From contig CALVPA010000043.1 in assembly GCA_944350395.1 (NCBI GenBank), positions 1 through 5,417 of the forward strand: a DNA stretch of 5,417 nucleotides, written 5' to 3'. The first letter of the stretch is position 1; each line of letters opens with the position of its first letter. This DNA comes from an uncultured Bacilli bacterium. Lineage in GTDB: Bacteria; Bacillota_I; Bacilli_A; RF39; UBA660. Shown one piece after another: positions 5,244 to 5,417 of the stretch. The notes under the pieces were generated by a model. The model had not been told where the DNA came from, did not search any database, and saw nothing but the letters and a program-made list of their open reading frames with translations. The translations under genes were made by a program, and so were the position numbers.

Positions 5244-5417
5244 ATGAAAAATTATTACGATTATTACTATACACGCGATAATGACAGATACTTCTGGGCA
5301 CCTTTCTTACTTGGAGGATTAGGTGGTGCAGCAATCGTAGGATTATCTAGACCTAGACCTGTATTCGTTAATCCAGTACCACCTTATAGACCACCTTATT
5401 ATCCAGGTGGACCTTAT
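5244..5417 (+). CDS. Small Gly/Tyr/Pro-rich protein with one possible membrane segment (partial, 3' end outside window)
   Basis: The ATG at 5244 has GAAGGAG 8 bases upstream and opens a frame of 58 codons to the right edge with no stop. The start is MKNYYDYYYTRDNDRYFW, rich in Tyr and Asp. A Gly/Ala-rich hydrophobic stretch (about 18-34, WAPFLLGGLGGAAIVGL) follows, then RPRPVFVNP and a Pro/Tyr tail (44-58). Base composition is visibly more GC-rich than the neighbours because of Gly and Pro codons. Small proteins with a Gly-rich hydrophobic core and a Pro/Tyr-rich tail are common in Firmicutes, some of them envelope- or spore-coat-associated. I cannot assign this one. It lies 47 bases after the phosphoesterase on the same strand, behind a hairpin that may separate its expression. 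Confidence 0.75.
   Translation, partial: MKNYYDYYYTRDNDRYFWAPFLLGGLGGAAIVGLSRPRPVFVNPVPPYRPPYYPGGPY

Noticed and set aside
1..5417. Mycoplasma-type genetic code (TGA as Trp)
   Set aside because: All visible Trp codons are TGG, and TGA is the natural stop in both ATGA overlaps.
1..5417. tRNA, rRNA, CRISPR array, insertion sequence or integrase
   Set aside because: No cloverleaf, regular spaced repeats, terminal inverted repeats or transposase motifs were seen on either strand by eye.

Overview
The window is AT-rich bacterial DNA. Genes are tightly packed, Shine-Dalgarno sites are strong (AAGGAGG, AGGAGG, AAGGTGAT), promoters look sigma-A-like, and lysine, asparagine, isoleucine and AT-rich codons dominate. 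This suggests a low-GC Firmicutes/Bacilli-type organism. The style resembles uncultured gut lineages near the Mollicutes (RF39-like), but that placement is an impression, not something the sequence proves. Tryptophan is always TGG, and TGA is used as a stop inside two ATGA gene overlaps, so the standard bacterial code fits better than code 4.

Minus strand, 3511 down to 1: an operon of three overlapping genes for exported proteins. It starts at an extended -10 promoter in the 3512-3608 gap. The first two genes encode small type-I membrane proteins (244 and about 187 aa). Each has a signal peptide ending in VNA, an ectodomain with four cysteines, one C-terminal membrane helix and a basic tail. 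They appear to be diverged paralogs. The third gene is a large secreted protein, 740 codons visible and still open at the left edge, with 19 cysteines after its signal peptide. Both junctions are ATGA overlaps, and each upstream C-terminus encodes the Shine-Dalgarno site of the next gene. The three products are therefore probably made together as a cell-surface set.

Plus strand, 3609 to 5196: a divergent two-gene unit. It encodes a CPBP/Abi-family (Rce1-like) intramembrane protease with all three motifs intact, followed 10 bases later by a membrane-anchored YkuE/YaeI-like calcineurin-type phosphoesterase. That enzyme has unusual substitutions at metal and catalytic positions.

Plus strand, 5197 to the end: a hairpin whose right arm contains the ribosome binding site of the next gene, then the first 58 codons of a small glycine-, tyrosine- and proline-rich protein cut by the window edge.

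The best candidate for something undescribed is the three-gene surface operon with its paralogous anchors and large cysteine-rich partner. The phosphoesterase with a rewritten active site is second.
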